From: Candidatus Nitrosopumilus sp.
GTDB lineage: Archaea > Thermoproteota > Nitrososphaeria > Nitrososphaerales > Nitrosopumilaceae
Direction of reading: 5' to 3'
NCBI GenBank assembly: GCA_029864805.1
Contig: JAOTSS010000011.1
Span: forward strand, 1 to 42,401
Length of the DNA stretch: 42,401 nucleotides
Position numbers and translations under genes: made by a program. Position 1 is the first letter of the stretch. Each line of letters begins with the position of its first letter. Under the pieces are notes generated by a model, which was not told where the DNA came from, made no database searches, and was given only the letters and a program-made list of their open reading frames with translations. Of this stretch, positions 34,389 through 42,401 are shown piece after piece.

Positions 34389-34644
34389 TCAGTAATGTCT
34401 TATTTTATTTGTGCAATAGTGCGTCAGTTTATCGTTTACCGACCAGACCATAAACTTCCCTATCATTGGAGTCATTAATGGGGCGCCATTGCATTTTACA
34501 ATAACATTATCTGTTAAATGAGAAATCATGAAATTCTCTTCCAAGATATCATGTTCATTATTTGTATCTGATGTAAAAAATATCTTGTTTTGCTTAATGT
34601 GGGTTAAGATATAATTATTGGTATCATCATGCCTATGCTTGGTA
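34389..34644 (-). pseudogene. Remnant ORF without a start
   Basis: About 84 open codons read NNYILTHIKQNKIFFTSD and NVIVKCNGAPLMTPMIGKFM before TGA. Composition is coding-like but there is no in-frame start until an internal ATG. Another frame just upstream (NLTITKPLGQTVKNVIV, to about 34613) may be its severed front. Probably a decayed surface-type protein. No other gene is supported in 34269-34388. Confidence 0.35.
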
Positions 34645-34679
34645 CATTACCAATTGTAAGATTAGAACCATCCATGTTA

Positions 34680-34859
34680 TCATTGGAATTGTTTACAATC
34701 ACATTCTTTACAGTTTGCCCTAATGGCTTTGTTATTGTAAGGTTTGCCATGTTCTGTCTCTAATACTTTTAAATGATGAGAAATTTCTACATGTCCACAT
34801 TTGTTGCAGGGTCTACCACGTGTACTGTCTCCCGTGAATTTTTTAAAAAAACTTTTCAT
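34680..34859 (-). CDS. 59-aa small zinc-ribbon protein
   Basis: MKSFFKKFTGDSTRGRPCNK with CGH next, then CKECDC near the C-terminus: two Cys-rich knuckles (CNKCGH and CKECDC), a zinc-ribbon layout. Basic N-terminus. Start and stop are clean. Family not recognised. Confidence 0.6.
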   Translation of the reverse strand: MKSFFKKFTGDSTRGRPCNKCGHVEISHHLKVLETEHGKPYNNKAIRANCKECDCKQFQ

Positions 34860-34984
34860 ATTGTTTCTTTTTAACTTTCCATATTATTAACATAGGCCTA
34901 CAAAATATATCTTGATATTCCATAAAATCAAATCATTTCTTTGAACAGAAAGAATTCATGAACTGTTGCGAAATAACATATTAT

Positions 34985-35005
34985 GATCTTCAATTGGTGA
35001 AGATC
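34985..35005. repeat. 8-bp inverted repeat
   Basis: GATCTTCA and TGAAGATC around ATTGG. It lies in a 240-bp stretch (34860-35099) with no supported gene and may be a terminator or operator. Confidence 0.4.
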
Positions 35006-35099
35006 GTAGTCTGTTTTCCTTAACATATTAAATCTATAATATAACCTCCCATCTTTCTCAAAAGTATCTAATGTTCCATCTTTTTTCCGTTTAGTTTAC

Positions 35100-35261
35100 C
35101 TAATTCTCTTTGCTTCCATGAATCATTTCATCAAAAGAATCTATTTTACAACACAAAGACTCCCTAGTCTCATTATAAAATGAAAAATCTCCTAGTTCAA
35201 TTGAATTCATATCTAATTTCTTGGTTATACATACGGGATCAGTGGCAAAAAAGATGACATC
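35100..35261 (-). pseudogene. Short ORF remnant
   Basis: Open frame DVIFFATDPVCITKKLDMNS continuing to HGSKEN, closed upstream by TGA. An internal ATG at 35210 would give 36 aa. It reads like a piece of a larger protein; family unknown. Confidence 0.3.
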
Positions 35262-35290
35262 TCACTCAACTTTATTTTTCACACACAAAA

Positions 35291-35659
35291 TCATTCAATT
35301 GAGCACGATTGAGTTAAAATTTCAGAACTCAATTGAATTCCTTTAGAATATTTTGTAAGAAAATTTTTAATTTTTGACTTTGTAGGAGTTATTTTTAATT
35401 CTAGATTTGAGAAAAATCGGTTAAAAAGAGAAATCGGATTATCAACTGCAATAATTCGTTCTTCAATACAAAGAAATTTTGAATCAGGATTCTGTTCATG
35501 CTTTTGTTTGAACAATTTAAAAAAACTAGATTTTCCAACTCCCGGAATTCCGCTAATGGAAATTAATTTTTCGTTCCCAGTTTTTTCTAAAATTGTCTCC
35601 TCTAGCATATTGATTTCTTCATCTCTACCTACCAAATGGATTTGAGACATGCTTTCCAT
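35291..35659 (-). pseudogene. Truncated AAA/STAND-type P-loop ATPase
   Basis: 122 aa: HLVGRDEEINMLEETI (the VGRE-type entry helix) and Walker A SGIPGVGKSSFF, then a short helical stretch ending in a stop. Proteins of this type normally exceed 350 aa and need a Walker B and sensor motif, which are missing here. Sequence around the stop is rich in CAATTGA repeats. Probably a broken gene, perhaps a former signalling or defence ATPase. Confidence 0.6.
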
Positions 35660-35795
35660 TGGTACTTTGGTTATATAATCAAATTTTTTGTGATTTCGGG
35701 CATCATATTAAATCACAAGTCGAATACATGAATTTAGTTGTAAAACGTTATGGCGATAAATAGGAATTTACGCTTCAAACGAAGATTTTCTAATT

Positions 35796-36743
35796 CTAAT
35801 CACTGGAAACATAAGTACCATCACCATATCGCACAAATAATTTTATTTCATTTTTATTCCATTTTAAGAGAAAATGATATTTCGGTTCTAGTCTGATTTT
35901 ATCAAGATTTAGACTACACTGTCGCATCATAGATTTTGGATAGATTTGTTCAAAAATAAAATGAATGTTTTTTTCTTTTCTTAGTCTGAAAATAGAAGAA
36001 TCTTCTTCAAACAATACAATAGTAAAGTCTTCTTTATTTCTAAGTGAGATGTGGTCATTAATCCAAAACGTGTAAGCCTTTGTATGCTTATCATCAAGTC
36101 TTTGTACCCCTGTAATTGCTAATGATTTACTCCACTTTTCATTAGTAGGATAACTTTCATCTAACAATTCATTTTTATGTTTTGAAAGAAATTTTTCACA
36201 AATATCTAGTATAATTTTTGCAGTTGCTTTTAATTCTAGGGCATGCAGTGGAATTCCGTGGGCATAAAATCTAGGTTTTAAAAATTTATGAAAGTCTTTA
36301 TCAATTGCCCAATCCTGGTGAGCAGAACCCATCTGCTGACTCCATTGTTTTATTAGCTGTCGTTTTGTGATAATTTCTGGACCAGTCGTTTTTCTTTTTT
36401 TTGCTTCATCAATAAAATGAGATTCAAGATTTAGAAATTCTTCAATCGAAACTTTATCTCCATTTCTATAATTATTAGCAAGTGATTTGCCAGGTGGACC
36501 ATTCAAGGAAAATTGAAACTCATCCTCAAATTTATTCATCAATTCTAATAGTAATGGTTTGTTTGAATCTCCTTTAATTACTAAAATACGTAATTTCCCA
36601 GCTATTTCCCCAAGATACTGTGTCTTTCCTTCGGCAAAGGCTTTGTTGTAATAATCTTTTAGAAGATCTGTTTGAATTTGTAAAGATCGTAACATTTCAG
36701 TTGTTGATCTAGGTATTCGTTTTGTTTTTCCTTTTTTTTGCAT
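35796..36743 (-). CDS. Hypothetical protein (315 aa), possibly jelly-roll C-terminus
   Basis: Helical N-terminal part (MLRSLQIQTDLLKDYYNKAF), a central segment QQMGSAHQDWAIDKDFHKFL reminiscent of a widespread but uncharacterised Gly-Ala-His-type motif, and a beta-rich C-terminal third (FTIVLFEEDSSIFRLRKEKN, YHFLLKWNKNEIKLFVRYGDG) like a concanavalin-type sandwich. No signal or membrane segment. Intact, unlike its neighbours. Function unknown. Confidence 0.65.
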   Translation of the reverse strand: MQKKGKTKRIPRSTTEMLRSLQIQTDLLKDYYNKAFAEGKTQYLGEIAGKLRILVIKGDSNKPLLLELMNKFEDEFQFSLNGPPGKSLANNYRNGDKVSIEEFLNLESHFIDEAKKRKTTGPEIITKRQLIKQWSQQMGSAHQDWAIDKDFHKFLKPRFYAHGIPLHALELKATAKIILDICEKFLSKHKNELLDESYPTNEKWSKSLAITGVQRLDDKHTKAYTFWINDHISLRNKEDFTIVLFEEDSSIFRLRKEKNIHFIFEQIYPKSMMRQCSLNLDKIRLEPKYHFLLKWNKNEIKLFVRYGDGTYVSSD

Positions 36744-37199
36744 CTGAAAGTATTATGATGTAAAATTAGAAAACATTTCTGATTGAAATCTCTGAAATAA
36801 TTTCTTCTAGACAAGCGTCACAAATCCACGCCTATTTCGGGGGATACTATTTTTACTCTTTGTCGATAAACTCGTTTACACTTCCTTAGTCGTAGATCTG
36901 GACTAGTTCGGTAAATACCCTCAGGGTACCCATGAATGATTAGATATCAGATGGACATAAATGAAAATTTTCTATTTTCACATATTTTTTCAAATGCCAC
37001 TTTATGATTATAATTCAGATTGGAATGCCTCCCATTAACATGTATTTTGAGCAATAGGTGACATGGATATTCAAATATGATCGCTCAAAGAATTAGCGTT
37101 TTTATTGTGAAAGATCCACAAAAAATTTGTTGATTACTGAAATTTCAGTGTCTATATTGCGGTTAATGATTGACGCATACCCGGGGAGTGAAAATAGTT
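36744..37199. other. Intergenic region before purF
   Basis: No gene supported. It holds the 13-bp palindrome TACCCT-C-AGGGTA (36916-36928), and TCTATATTG near 37150 is a likely TATA box for purF. Confidence 0.5.
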
Positions 37200-38633
37200 T
37201 TGGTTAAGGAGAATTGTGGCGTTGTTGGAATCTTTAGTCTAAGTGGAACTAATGTAGTTCCAATGGTAATTGATGCGCTAAGAGCACTTCAGCACAGAGG
37301 CCAAGAAGCATGGGGTCTTGCAATTCCAAATAAACCTCCACTAAAGCGATTAGGTTTAGTATCTGCGGCGTCATCCGAATTTAAAAAAATCACAGAAGAA
37401 TATTCTTCCCCTGCAGTGATTGGCCATGTTCGATATTCTACCATGGGTAGAAGCTCCTTGGAAAATGCACAGCCACTTAAAGTAAAGGATCTCTGTATTG
37501 CGCACAATGGAACAATTGCAAATGTACAAGAATTGTCAAATCTAGTTGGTGGATGTTCATTTACCCCACAAAACGCCAGTGACACACTTGTCGCAGCTCA
37601 ACGACTAGTGACATTAATTTCAGAGAATGGTCAAATGGGAAAAGCACTTTCAATTCTCAAAAATGAAATGGTTGGCTCTTATTGTTTTACATTCATCTCT
37701 GATGACAACTCTGTTTATGCTGCACGTGATCCAAAAGGATTCCGCCCAATGGTTTTAGGATACAAGGAATCTGATGATACTTACATCGTTGCATCTGAAT
37801 CCTCTGCAGTATCAGCAGTTGGTGCAAAACTTCAACGAAATGTAAGCCCTGGCGAATTAATAAAATTAAGTAAGAATGGGCTGGAAACTGAACGCTTCTC
37901 GGATGATCCTGCACGGGCACATTGTTCTTTTGAATTTACTTATTTTGCACATCCGTCAAGTAACATGGAAGGAACAAACATCTACGTTGCAAGAAAAAAT
38001 ATTGGAAGGTTCTTGGCAAAAAAATTTCCAATAAATGATGCTGATTTGGTAATTCCTGTACCTGATTCTGCAAGACCTGCTGCATTGGGCTATGCACAAG
38101 AACTTGGAGTTTCTTTTGATGAGGGACTTTTAAAGGACAGATACAGTAAGAAAGGTCCACTGCGAAGTTTCATTGAACCTCATCAATCAGACAGAATAGA
38201 AATCAATCGATGGATTATCCCAATCAGAGAAATCATTGAGGGAAAACATGTTGTTGTAATTGATGATAGTTTAGTTAGAGGTACAAGCTCCAAGGCAATA
38301 ATTAAGGCATTGCGTAGAGCCGGAGCAAAAAAAATCAGCATGGTCATCACATATCCTCCAATTAAATTCCCCTGTTATGCTGGAATCGATTTTCCCTCTC
38401 AAGATGAACTTGCAACATTTTCTAATGGAAAAGAAATGACTCCGGAAGAAATTACTGAAATGGTAAGGCAAAGTATTGGTGCTGACTTTTTAGGGTATAA
38501 TGATGCTGAAAATCTCGCCGCAGCAGTTGGAATTCAAAAAGATTCAATGTGTTTTACCTGTTCCTCAGGTGACTATGAATCACTTGGAATCACTCCTGAA
38601 TTTCGAAGTAGAGAAGAAATGAAAGGAGAGTAG
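37200..38633 (+). CDS. purF: Amidophosphoribosyltransferase (PurF)
   Basis: First step of purine synthesis: PRPP plus glutamine to phosphoribosylamine. The catalytic Cys begins ENCGVVGIF. The Ntn-glutaminase domain has ALQHRGQEAWG and RYSTMGRSSLENAQP, and the PRTase domain has VVVIDDSLVRGTSSK. The mature enzyme should begin at that Cys after removal of a short propeptide. The start is uncertain: TTG 37200 (chosen; GGGGAG lies 10-15 nt upstream), GTG 37188 or TTG 37170. C-terminal MCFTCSSGDYESLG matches the family. Confidence 0.95.
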   Translation: MVKENCGVVGIFSLSGTNVVPMVIDALRALQHRGQEAWGLAIPNKPPLKRLGLVSAASSEFKKITEEYSSPAVIGHVRYSTMGRSSLENAQPLKVKDLCIAHNGTIANVQELSNLVGGCSFTPQNASDTLVAAQRLVTLISENGQMGKALSILKNEMVGSYCFTFISDDNSVYAARDPKGFRPMVLGYKESDDTYIVASESSAVSAVGAKLQRNVSPGELIKLSKNGLETERFSDDPARAHCSFEFTYFAHPSSNMEGTNIYVARKNIGRFLAKKFPINDADLVIPVPDSARPAALGYAQELGVSFDEGLLKDRYSKKGPLRSFIEPHQSDRIEINRWIIPIREIIEGKHVVVIDDSLVRGTSSKAIIKALRRAGAKKISMVITYPPIKFPCYAGIDFPSQDELATFSNGKEMTPEEITEMVRQSIGADFLGYNDAENLAAAVGIQKDSMCFTCSSGDYESLGITPEFRSREEMKGE

Positions 38634-38671
38634 GATATTTTTTTAAATATGGTAAAATTGAATTGAAAAAC

Positions 38672-38950
38672 ATGCAAGCAGTTTGGAATGATGTAGTAAT
38701 TGCTGACAGTAATGACACTGTAGTTGTTGAAGGAAATCACTATTTCCCAATAGAGTCTATCAAAAAAGAATATTTTGAAAAGACTGACTTTACATCGTTT
38801 TGTGGTTGGAAAGGAATGGCAAATTATTATTCAGTTACAGTAAATGGTAAAACCAACAAAGACTGTGCCTGGTATTATGCAGAGCCAAATGATGCTGCCA
38901 AGAAGATTAAAGGAATGGTTGCATTTTGGAATGGTGTTAAAGTAAAGTAA
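38672..38950 (+). CDS. DUF427 family protein
   Basis: 92 aa: AVWNDVVIADSNDTVVVEGN, HYFPIESIKKEYF, CGWKGMANYYSV and CAWYYAEP are the conserved blocks of DUF427, a small beta-barrel family of unknown function. ATG 38672 is about 27 nt after TTTAAATAT, so leaderless; TTG 38663 is in frame but less likely. Confidence 0.88.
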   Translation: MQAVWNDVVIADSNDTVVVEGNHYFPIESIKKEYFEKTDFTSFCGWKGMANYYSVTVNGKTNKDCAWYYAEPNDAAKKIKGMVAFWNGVKVK

Positions 38951-39130
38951 TTTTTTTCTAATTTCTAATTACTTTTATCATATTTTTTGGTTTTTATTGA
39001 AACATCTTTTTATCTCACCTTGTTTAAAAGACACAACTTTTGATTTCAAATGTACTTGACACGGAATTTTCCAAATATGTTTTGCAAATATCTTGGTTAT
39101 TCTTAATTATTAGAAAAACAATACATTAAC

Positions 39131-39517
39131 GTGAAGCAGTATACTGCAATAATCTGTGCAGGAATTGGAGTTATTATAATCATGACAGTGATTTTTGGAA
39201 TGGATATTTTGAAATTATCTGTATCTACACAAGATTATGATATCTTTGTTGATCCAATTTTAGACAAGCAAAGTCTGTTTGTTATGGGGCGTATAACGAT
39301 TCAAAATACAGGATCTCAACCATTAACTAACGTCCACGTAAATTTTGGTGCGGGTGATACATTGGAGTTAGAAACTATCGATGTGGGTGAAAAAATCATT
39401 ATTTCTCCACCTTCTGATAATCCCATGGAGTTTGTAATGATAACTGCTGACAATGATGTTTTTGTAAACAAAGCATATCGGGAAATGCCAAAAATGGTGG
39501 GAATGATGGGCTCGTGA
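39131..39517 (+). CDS. Membrane-anchored or exported hypothetical protein (128 aa)
   Basis: GTG start. The N-terminal helix IICAGIGVIIIMTVIFGM acts as signal anchor, followed by a beta domain (LFVMGRITIQNTGSQPLTNV, like an immunoglobulin-type or FxLYD domain) and a Met-rich end (PKMVGMMGS). Probably faces the outside. The Met-rich tail could bind copper (speculation). Confidence 0.7.
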   Translation: MKQYTAIICAGIGVIIIMTVIFGMDILKLSVSTQDYDIFVDPILDKQSLFVMGRITIQNTGSQPLTNVHVNFGAGDTLELETIDVGEKIIISPPSDNPMEFVMITADNDVFVNKAYREMPKMVGMMGS

Positions 39518-39559
39518 TTTTCCTAGCAGTTAAATCCAATAAAATTTAACCATGATTGT

Positions 39560-40384
39560 TTGAAGTTTCTAACAAGTGGCAAAGTAAAGGACCTTTATGA
39601 TGTAGATGAAAATACATTACTCTTCAAGTTTTCAGATAGAGTTTCTGCGTATGATGTAAAATTCAAGCAAGATATTCCTAGAAAAGGAGAGATACTGTGT
39701 AAATTTGCTGAGTTTTGGTTTAATAAATTACATGTGCCAAATCATTTTGTCAGACGTAAATCTGACACTGAAATTATTGTAAAAAAGATGAAGATGCTTC
39801 CAATGGAATGCGTTGTACGAGGTTATTTCTATGGCAGTCTAGTAAACAGATGGAAAAAAGGCGAGATCACGGTACCTAGAGATACGGATACTACTCTTGC
39901 TGCAAAACTCCCAGAACCCATTTTTGATCCTACAACAAAATCAGAACATGATACTCCAATTAACAAAGAAAAAGCACTGGAGATGAATTTGGTTACTGCG
40001 GAACAATTCCAATGGTTGGAGAAAACATCTATTGAAATTTATAAAAAAATGGCTTCCATTGCTGATGGTGCAGGATTTATTTTAGCTGATTTAAAATTAG
40101 AGTTTGGAATTTTGGATGGAAAAATCACATTGGGGGATTCTATAGGGCCTGATGAATATAGATTATGGCCAAAGGATTCCTATGATGTCGGAAAAATACA
40201 AGAGGCATATGACAAACAACTATTGCGAGACTGGTTGACATCTAATGGATATCAAAAACAATTTGATGATGAACGTGAGGCAGGATGGGAACCTGTGCCA
40301 CCAGAGATTCCAGATAACATTATTCAAAAAATGACTGAGCGTTATGTGCTGGCCTATGAGAAATTAACTGGAAATACTCTTTAA
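39560..40384 (+). CDS. purC: SAICAR synthetase
   Basis: PurC ligates aspartate to CAIR in purine synthesis. 274 aa: [20 protein letters not shown] (ATP-binding start), [20 protein letters not shown], and [22 protein letters not shown] with the metal Glu and Asp. TTG start at 39560. Its length is typical of the longer eukaryote/archaeal-type form. Encoded near purF but separated by two unrelated genes. Confidence 0.96.
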   Translation: MKFLTSGKVKDLYDVDENTLLFKFSDRVSAYDVKFKQDIPRKGEILCKFAEFWFNKLHVPNHFVRRKSDTEIIVKKMKMLPMECVVRGYFYGSLVNRWKKGEITVPRDTDTTLAAKLPEPIFDPTTKSEHDTPINKEKALEMNLVTAEQFQWLEKTSIEIYKKMASIADGAGFILADLKLEFGILDGKITLGDSIGPDEYRLWPKDSYDVGKIQEAYDKQLLRDWLTSNGYQKQFDDEREAGWEPVPPEIPDNIIQKMTERYVLAYEKLTGNTL

Positions 40385-40405
40385 CCATCAGTAAATTGAT
40401 AGAAC

Positions 40406-40711
40406 ATGGGAACAATAGAAGATAAAAAAGAAATTCAAACTTTATTGGACATTGTAGTTAATCAAATTCCCTCCTATACCAATATGGTAAATTCTGAGCA
40501 CTGGGATATTCGCTTGGATGATTGTATTTTTGGAATGGTGTATCACTCTTTTGTTGCCAAAGCGACTAACTATCTAAATAACAAACTTACTGATAATAAA
40601 CAAGAGATTAATGCTGAATCTACTTTTCAAATGATGAATTTGATCTCTGAAGTTTTCAATGATAAATTGGTAGATATCAAACAAGAGATTGTTTCTGCAT
40701 TAAACTCTTAA
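40406..40711 (+). CDS. Hypothetical protein (101 aa)
   Basis: Helical, soluble: MGTIEDKKEIQTLLDIVVNQ, then YHSFVAKATNYLNNKL and a C-terminal helix. Starts 22 bp after the purC stop, probably co-transcribed. No known family. Confidence 0.65.
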   Translation: MGTIEDKKEIQTLLDIVVNQIPSYTNMVNSEHWDIRLDDCIFGMVYHSFVAKATNYLNNKLTDNKQEINAESTFQMMNLISEVFNDKLVDIKQEIVSALNS

Positions 40712-40866
40712 TTTACGCATAGTATCTTTCTTTCAACTCGAATTGTATTTTTTATAATTCCCAAAATAATGCCTTGAGGAGTATTTTTTGACATATTCTT
40801 CTTGATTTATCTTTTTTTGATATTTTTTAAAAATTTTAAAACCCTTACAAAAATTCTTCCATCAAT

Positions 40867-40904
40867 ATCATTATGATTGTAGTGATATCATAATATTATG
40901 ATAT
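40867..40904. promoter_or_regulatory. Twin palindromes upstream of the ArsR-like regulator
   Basis: ATCATTATGAT (40867-40877) and the perfect 20-bp palindrome ATATCATAATATTATGATAT (40885-40904) share the half-site ATCATA/ATGAT. Spaced about two helical turns apart, they look like a cooperative operator, possibly for the regulator encoded 140 bp downstream. The rest of 40712-41040 is AT-rich with no gene. Confidence 0.5.
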
Positions 40905-41040
40905 GCTATGATAAATTTTGTAGTGGTAACAGTAAATTTGATAGCGGTACAATATTGATTAAAGTATACAAAAATTAATGCGATTAGACAAAAAAATATG
41001 ATACAAGAATCTTTTAGATCAGATTTGAAGGTAATTCTGT

Positions 41041-41541
41041 ATGTCTACATTGTTAGAAAAGCAAATCAAAGTTAATCGTATTGTTACGACAAGTATTGGA
41101 CACGCACGTGCAATTGAAGACCCTGCACGAGCAAAAATTGTGGAAATTTTATACCGACAGGCCCTGTCTGCAGACCAAATTTCAACTGCTCTAAAAAAGA
41201 CTGGATATAAAAAAGCCTTGACTACAGTACGCCATCATCTGGAAATTCTAAAAGAATCTGGATTAATTGAAATTGCACGAATTGAGGAATCTCGTGGTGC
41301 TATTACAAAATACTACAGTACATCAACTAAATTGTTAGATTTTCAAACTCCTGAAGATTTTGATTCTACGTATTCAAAAATCATCAACAACACCTCTACA
41401 AAAATTGAGAAAATCCTCAAAGGACTGACACCAAAAACAAAAATAAAAGGAAAAAAATCTGAAGACTATTCACAGTATTTAGTAATGGAAATTATGAATA
41501 GGGCGATGACTAATGTACTTGAAAAATCCAACAACAAATAG
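41041..41541 (+). CDS. ArsR-like winged-helix transcriptional regulator
   Basis: 166 aa. An ArsR-type wHTH covers about residues 22-95: AIEDPARAKIVEILYRQALS, ADQISTALKKTG, TTVRHHLEILKESGLIEIAR with the recognition helix at TVRHHLEIL, and a wing with TKYYSTS. The C-terminal 70 residues are helical and basic, perhaps for dimerisation. No metal-binding Cys, so not a classical metal sensor. Palindromic sites lie upstream. Confidence 0.87.
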   Translation: MSTLLEKQIKVNRIVTTSIGHARAIEDPARAKIVEILYRQALSADQISTALKKTGYKKALTTVRHHLEILKESGLIEIARIEESRGAITKYYSTSTKLLDFQTPEDFDSTYSKIINNTSTKIEKILKGLTPKTKIKGKKSEDYSQYLVMEIMNRAMTNVLEKSNNK

Positions 41542-41694
41542 GCTGTGTTTGAAAATTCCTGATGGTGAATTATCAAATACGATTAAACACAAATTTGATT
41601 TTTTTAAATATTTTCAGGAAACAATTAATAAAAAATATGAGAAATTACTTTTATTGCAAAACTAACTTTAGATATGTGTGTGGTGTAACGAACA

Positions 41695-42102
41695 ATGATT
41701 GATGAAAAAGTTGTAAAATTGTTTTCTGGGAAAAATCTTGTTTTCATTGCAACTATCATGAAAGATGGTGCACCTCAAGTGTCTCCTGTTTGGGCAAATT
41801 ATGATAATGGATACATTCTTGTAAATACTGCAGAAGGAAGAATCAAACACAAAAATGTATTACGTGATCCCCGTGTTGCAGTTTCTGTTGTATCAAAAGA
41901 TAACCCTCTTGACATGACAACAATTCGTGGAACTGTTGAGGAATTAATTCCAGACTATGAGTACAAGCATGCAGACAAACTTACACAACAATACATGGAA
42001 CGAAAACATTATCCATTCAAACGTGATGATGAAAAAAGAGTCATTCTAAAAATTAAACCAAATAAAATTTTTGTTTTGCCTGAACTAAAAATGAATGAAT
42101 AA
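41695..42102 (+). CDS. PPOX-fold (pyridoxamine 5'-phosphate oxidase-like) protein
   Basis: 135 aa. LVFIATIMKDGAPQVSPVWA, YILVNTAEGRIKHKNVLRDPRVAVSV and TIRGTVEELIPD are the split-barrel flavin/F420-binding pattern of PPOX-class enzymes. It could use F420, which these archaea make, or FMN. True substrate unknown. Confidence 0.88.
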   Translation: MIDEKVVKLFSGKNLVFIATIMKDGAPQVSPVWANYDNGYILVNTAEGRIKHKNVLRDPRVAVSVVSKDNPLDMTTIRGTVEELIPDYEYKHADKLTQQYMERKHYPFKRDDEKRVILKIKPNKIFVLPELKMNE

Positions 42103-42184
42103 CAATTTCTAATGTTTCTAAATTCGAATTTAGAAACATAATACACTAAGTATACAAAATAAGAAAAAATGTAGTTTAGACAGC

Positions 42185-42401
42185 TTAACGTCGACGTTTA
42201 ACTGCCTTTCTCTTAGGAGCTGCTTTCTTTGCTGCAGTTCGTCTCTTAGGAGCTGCTTTCTTTGCTGCAGTTCGTCTCTTAGGAGCTGCTTTCTTTGCTG
42301 CAGTTCGTCTCTTAGGAGCTGCTTTCTTTGCTGCAGTTCGTCTCTTAGGAGCTGCTTTCTTTGCTGCAGTTCGTCTCTTAGGAGCTGCTTTCTTTGCTGC
42401 A
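42185..42401 (-). CDS. Histone-H1-like Lys/Ala-rich protein, C-terminal part
   Basis: The visible 71 codons encode six copies of an 11-residue unit KRRTAAKKAAP and end APKRKAVKRRR. Such AAKKAAPK tails bind DNA or RNA backbone and resemble histone-H1-like or ribosome-associated tails known in bacteria and ammonia-oxidising archaea. The N-terminal domain lies beyond the window. Confidence 0.85.
   Translation of the reverse strand, partial: AAKKAAPKRRTAAKKAAPKRRTAAKKAAPKRRTAAKKAAPKRRTAAKKAAPKRRTAAKKAAPKRKAVKRRR
42215..42401 (-). repeat. 33-bp tandem repeat
   Basis: Units beginning AGGAGCTGCTTTC start at 42215, 42248, 42281, 42314, 42347 and 42380 and appear identical, including silent positions. 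The copy number is likely variable between strains. Confidence 0.95.

Overview
The window looks like a chromosomal segment of a marine ammonia-oxidising archaeon (Nitrososphaerota, close to Nitrosopumilus). The reasons are a strongly AT-rich sequence, archaeal TATA boxes 20-30 nt upstream of many starts (mostly leaderless genes), frequent TTG/GTG starts, type-I copper proteins with PEFG-type C-terminal sorting tails, and a histone-H1-like Lys/Ala repeat protein. I had no database access. Assignments rest on motifs, length and context.

Layout. 1-9.6 kb: pyrG (minus, C-terminus cut by the window edge), a divergent cupredoxin, a structured-RNA candidate, and a compact minus-strand tryptophan operon trpE-trpG-(53-aa ORF)-trpD-trpC-trpB-trpA without trpF. 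A small zinc protein behind an operator-like inverted repeat and a stand-alone Lrp/AsnC effector domain follow. 9.7-13.2 kb: ion homeostasis and stress genes (CPA2 antiporter with CBS domains, K+ channel, universal stress protein, phasin-like protein with a coupled 28-aa membrane peptide). 13.2-17.8 kb: many small hypothetical genes, a decayed gene and a PD-(D/E)XK exonuclease.

17.9-25.8 kb is an accessory island. It holds a frameshifted regulator-like gene, a chain of overlapping ORFs ending in a large NHL+TPR protein, a type-II membrane surface protein with FN3-like and PKD domains, a small membrane protein, short direct repeats, and a solo Cas1 split exactly between its two domains by a TGATG stop/start overlap. 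No Cas2 and no CRISPR array were seen. A 128-bp segment (about 92% identical, my count) at 23.77-23.90 kb recurs inverted at 33.13-33.25 kb. The pair brackets 9.2 kb holding cas1, an exported duplicated-domain protein, DUF432-MscS, a CBS protein, an NDH-2-type oxidoreductase, a class III cyclase and a DsbA-like thioredoxin. 33.3-36.7 kb is largely debris: a PEFG-tail fragment, tiny zinc proteins, broken ORFs and a truncated P-loop ATPase.

37.2-42.4 kb returns to core genes: purF, a DUF427 protein, purC, an ArsR-like regulator downstream of a perfect 20-bp palindrome, a PPOX-fold protein, and the repeat-rich tail of an H1-like protein.

The strongest candidates for something undescribed are the split solo Cas1 with the neighbouring repeats, the coupled membrane/NHL-TPR surface system, the 2578-2635 RNA, and the conserved-looking micro-ORFs, especially the one inside the trp operon. 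Several apparent frameshifts should be checked against reads before being read as biology.
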